Source: Ruminococcaceae bacterium UBA2857
Lineage (GTDB): Bacteria; Bacillota; Clostridia; Oscillospirales; Acutalibacteraceae
Reading direction: 5' to 3'
Assembly: GCA_002350705.1 (NCBI GenBank)
Contig: DEFH01000053.1
Location: 129,758-193,757, forward strand
DNA: 64,000 bases
Shown here: positions 61,513-64,000 of the stretch, one piece after another
Numbering within the stretch: the first letter of the stretch is position 1
Layout: each line of letters opens with the position of its first letter
Translations under genes and position numbers: made by a program
The notes under the pieces: generated by a model
Seen by the model: the letters and a program-made list of their open reading frames with translations, nothing else
Databases searched by the model: none
What the model was told of the DNA's origin: nothing

Positions 61513-62613
61513 ATGTATGATTATTTGGTAGTTGGAGCAGGTTTGTTTGGTGCGATTTTCGCACACGAAGCAAACAAAAGAGGTAAAAAAGTGCTTGTCA
61601 TTGACAAGAGAAATCACATTGGCGGCAATATTTACTGTGAGAAAATCGAGGGTATCAATGTACATAAGTACGGTGCCCATATCTTCCACACCAATGACAA
61701 AAAAGTATGGGAGTATATCAATCAGTTTGCCGAGTTCAATAATTATATCAATTCACCTGTTGCAGTTTACAAGAATGAATTGTATAATCTGCCGTTCAAT
61801 ATGAATACGTTCAGCCGTCTCTGGAATATCAAAACACCTGCCGAGGCTAAAAAAATCATTGCCGATCAGATCGCAGACCTTGATATTGAAGAGCCGAAAA
61901 ATCTGGAAGAACAGGCTTTGAGCCTTGTCGGAAAGGATGTCTATCAAAAGCTTATCAAAGGTTATACCGAAAAGCAGTGGGGACGTTCCTGCACAGAGCT
62001 TCCTGCCTTTATCATCAAGAGACTGCCTTTGAGATTTACTTTTGATAATAATTATTTCAATGCAAGATATCAGGGAATTCCTATGGGCGGCTATACTCCC
62101 GTTATCGAAAAAATGCTTGACGGTATCGAGGTGCTGACAGATACCGATTACTTTGAGTGGATCAAGACCAACGCCGACAAAGTGAAAAAGACTGTTTTCA
62201 CAGGTCAGATTGACCAGTTCTTTGACTATCAGCTGGGTGTTCTGGAATACCGTTCTGTCAGATTTGAAACAGAAGTGCTTGATACCGATAATTTCCAGGG
62301 CAACGCAGTTGTCAACTATACCGAAAGAGAAGTTCCCTATACAAGAATTATCGAACACAAACATTTTGAGTTCGGTACACAGCCCAAAACCGTTATTTCC
62401 AGAGAATATTCTTCCGAGTGGAAACCCGGCATTGAGCCGTATTATCCCGTCAACAATGACAAAAACAATGCTCTCTATGAAGAATACAAAAAACTTGCCG
62501 ATGCCACACCCAATGTAATATTCGGAGGTCGTCTGGGCAATTACAAGTATTATGATATGGATAAAGTGATTGATGTTGCCCTCACAGCAGTAAAAGATGA
62601 ATTCGGGGAATAA
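61513..62613 (+). CDS. glf: UDP-galactopyranose mutase
   Basis: A 366-residue flavoenzyme that interconverts UDP-galactopyranose and UDP-galactofuranose. The FAD motif is DYLVVGAGLFGAIFAHEANK, followed by KRNHIGGNIYCE, INVHKYGAHIFHTND, KGYTEKQWGRSCTEL, RYQGIPMGGYTP and PKTVISREYS. Near the end, FGGRLGNYKYYDMDKVI is the conserved FAD-binding close. Length is normal. The next gene overlaps its last 17 bases. Confidence 0.97.
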   Translation: MYDYLVVGAGLFGAIFAHEANKRGKKVLVIDKRNHIGGNIYCEKIEGINVHKYGAHIFHTNDKKVWEYINQFAEFNNYINSPVAVYKNELYNLPFNMNTFSRLWNIKTPAEAKKIIADQIADLDIEEPKNLEEQALSLVGKDVYQKLIKGYTEKQWGRSCTELPAFIIKRLPLRFTFDNNYFNARYQGIPMGGYTPVIEKMLDGIEVLTDTDYFEWIKTNADKVKKTVFTGQIDQFFDYQLGVLEYRSVRFETEVLDTDNFQGNAVVNYTEREVPYTRIIEHKHFEFGTQPKTVISREYSSEWKPGIEPYYPVNNDKNNALYEEYKKLADATPNVIFGGRLGNYKYYDMDKVIDVALTAVKDEFGE

Positions 62614-64000
62614 TATTTTAAGAAACATTCTGTTTCCGAAAGAGCATATCTGTCCCAAAGCTGACCTGTATTACAGGTCAGCGGAGGGTGTGCTTTCGGG
62701 AAATCAGCTGAATATCCGTGGAACAGCAGTCTTTGATACTTATTTCAACTCTTTTCCGGTCGGAAAATATAAGGAATACTGCACATTTTCAGGATTGTTT
62801 TTAAAACTGAAAGTATGCGGTATTTTTGTATTGAGAATTTTCGGAGTGAAAAAAGCGGGGGGAAGTTTTGAAGAAATGCTCCTGCTGGAAAAAAATATCT
62901 GTGCGGAAAGTGTTTCCGAAGATGTTACGGATATTTCCTCCGTGCTGGAAAGCGATTTTGCACAGGTTTATTTTTCTTTGGAAAGCGAAAACGGTATTTT
63001 GTATGGGGGAAATTTTTCATGCAGTGCCGACAGTGTGAATGATGTTCGTATTGCCGTTGTGATATGCACGTTCCGGCGTGAAAAATTCCTGCTGAGAAAC
63101 CACCGTGAAATTGGTGATTATCTGGAAAATCAAACAGTGCTGAACACGGACAATCTTCATTTTTACATTGTCGATAACGGAAGAACGCTTGACAGAGACA
63201 GTCTTGAAAATGACTTTACAACGCTGATTCCGAATCGCAATACAGGCGGAAGCGGCGGTTTTACAAGAGGGTATTATGAAGCCCTGCACAGCGGCAAAAA
63301 TGACACGCATATTTTATTTATGGATGATGATATTGTGCTGGACTGTGAAATGCTTCTGCGTGTGTACAGCCTGCTGAGAGTGGCAAAAGACAAGACGCTT
63401 TCTGTTGGCGGTACGATGATAAAATTGAGTGACTTTGTGACACAGCATGAAGCGGGAGCATTATGGGACGGCAAAAGGCATATTTCTCTGGGAAATGGTG
63501 CGGATCTGACCAAGCGTGAAAATGTATTTGACGTATCATATTATCCGAAAGCCGATTATAACGCATGGTGGTTTTACTGTTTTCCGTCGGACTGGCAGGA
63601 AAAGCATGGTTATCCCCTGCAGTTCTTCATTAAGGAAGATGACATTGAGTATTCTTTGCGATGTGCGGAGAAAATAGCCGTTTTAAACGGAATCGCTGTC
63701 TGGCATGACGATTTTGAAGGGAAATATGATGGTTTTCAGGAGTACTATATCAAACGGAATGAACTGATTTTGACATCTGTGAATCATCAGAAACCGTATG
63801 CGTTTTTTCAGGTGGAAAAGTTAGTGAAATGTGTCATGCGTCAGGTGGCATATCAGAGATATTTTCTTGCCGATATCGTGATAAGAGCCTATGACGATTA
63901 TTTAAAAGGCTGGGAGCATTTTAAACATACCGATACGGAACAGTTCAACACCGTATTGATGAATTCGTGTCAGGCACTCCTGACCGATGAACAGTTAAAA
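62597..64000 (+). CDS. GlfT2-like galactofuranosyltransferase (partial, runs off the window)
   Basis: From ATG 62597 the frame stays open for 468 codons to the last base, so the C-terminus is missing. Residues 1-160 match an N-terminal beta domain (GlfT2_N-like), and a GT2 fold follows from about residue 165 (VRIAVVICTFRRE). The catalytic residues align with GlfT2: Asp243-Asp245 in FMDDDI, Trp324-Trp325 in NAWWFYC, Asp348-Asp349 in KEDDIEY and His370 in WHDDF. It polymerises Galf from UDP-Galf. The start codon overlaps glf and has a weak Shine-Dalgarno. Confidence 0.9.
   Translation, partial: MNSGNNILRNILFPKEHICPKADLYYRSAEGVLSGNQLNIRGTAVFDTYFNSFPVGKYKEYCTFSGLFLKLKVCGIFVLRIFGVKKAGGSFEEMLLLEKNICAESVSEDVTDISSVLESDFAQVYFSLESENGILYGGNFSCSADSVNDVRIAVVICTFRREKFLLRNHREIGDYLENQTVLNTDNLHFYIVDNGRTLDRDSLENDFTTLIPNRNTGGSGGFTRGYYEALHSGKNDTHILFMDDDIVLDCEMLLRVYSLLRVAKDKTLSVGGTMIKLSDFVTQHEAGALWDGKRHISLGNGADLTKRENVFDVSYYPKADYNAWWFYCFPSDWQEKHGYPLQFFIKEDDIEYSLRCAEKIAVLNGIAVWHDDFEGKYDGFQEYYIKRNELILTSVNHQKPYAFFQVEKLVKCVMRQVAYQRYFLADIVIRAYDDYLKGWEHFKHTDTEQFNTVLMNSCQALLTDEQLK

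Overview
The window reads as chromosome of a spore-forming, low-to-moderate G+C Firmicute of the class Clostridia, most likely Ruminococcaceae/Oscillospiraceae. Evidence: a SCIFF ribosomal peptide with its radical SAM maturase, paired CotF-type spore coat proteins, a Clostridia-type V-ATPase operon, a TIGR04086-like membrane protein beside yajC, DUF1700/DUF4097 modules under a PadR repressor, strong purine-rich Shine-Dalgarno sequences and consensus sigma-A promoters. No rRNA, tRNA, CRISPR array or transposase gene is visible, and no gene-free stretch exceeds 300 bases. The genus is an inference.

Layout. 1-2000: PH-domain protein and two ABC-2 permeases, the second broken by a frameshift. 2023-4825: small membrane protein, then a PadR-controlled DUF1700-DUF4097 envelope module ending in an unusual DUF1700-like protein. 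4964-6649: secreted Big_2/transglutaminase protein. 6688-8986: nadB-nadC (reverse). 9065-10477: pRiA4b ORF-3-like protein. 10628-13940: hflX and a cytosolic GH13 enzyme. 14064-14494: spore coat pair. 14544-16743: reverse block with a TraB/GumN lipoprotein and two exported proteins with NTGD/ATGD-type C-terminal anchors. 16917-24372: divergent surface-polysaccharide locus (EpsG-like protein and initiating phosphotransferase on the reverse strand; Wzm/Wzt-type ABC exporter, glycosyltransferase, Big_2 membrane protein and IspD/TarI-type cytidylyltransferase on the forward strand). 24551-33089: nine-gene V-ATPase operon whose c-ring subunit carries Na+-site residues. 33232-35272: DUF2975/XRE pair and two membrane proteins. 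35383-37665: zinc ribbon protein, then apbE, NusG_II and a membrane protein. 37746-38339: XRE-receiver fusion. 38630-41819: adenylate-forming ligase and NCS2 permease. 42014-43438: lipoprotein and SHOCT protein. 43677-45667: MurT/GatD-like pair with lost glutaminase residues. 45947-50644: tgt, yajC and the SCIFF cassette. 50650-56801: infC-rpmI-rplT, aroK, an RNA methyltransferase, dprA and topA. 56853-60486: zinc-ribbon membrane protein, DUF378, and a divergent ImmR/ImmA-like switch with three matching operators. 60586-64000: galactofuranose genes (DUF4422 transferase, glf and a GlfT2-like transferase that runs off the end).

Themes. The cell envelope dominates: two polysaccharide loci (one with Galf chemistry, one possibly with polyol-phosphate chemistry), anchored and secreted surface proteins, and a peptidoglycan-ligase relative. 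Housekeeping blocks (V-ATPase, infC operon, topA/dprA, tgt/yajC) separate them. The points most worth a second look are the MurT/GatD-like pair, the ImmR-type operator triad, the scfA/scfB hairpin, the DUF1700-like chimera, the XRE-receiver fusion and the frameshifted ABC permease.
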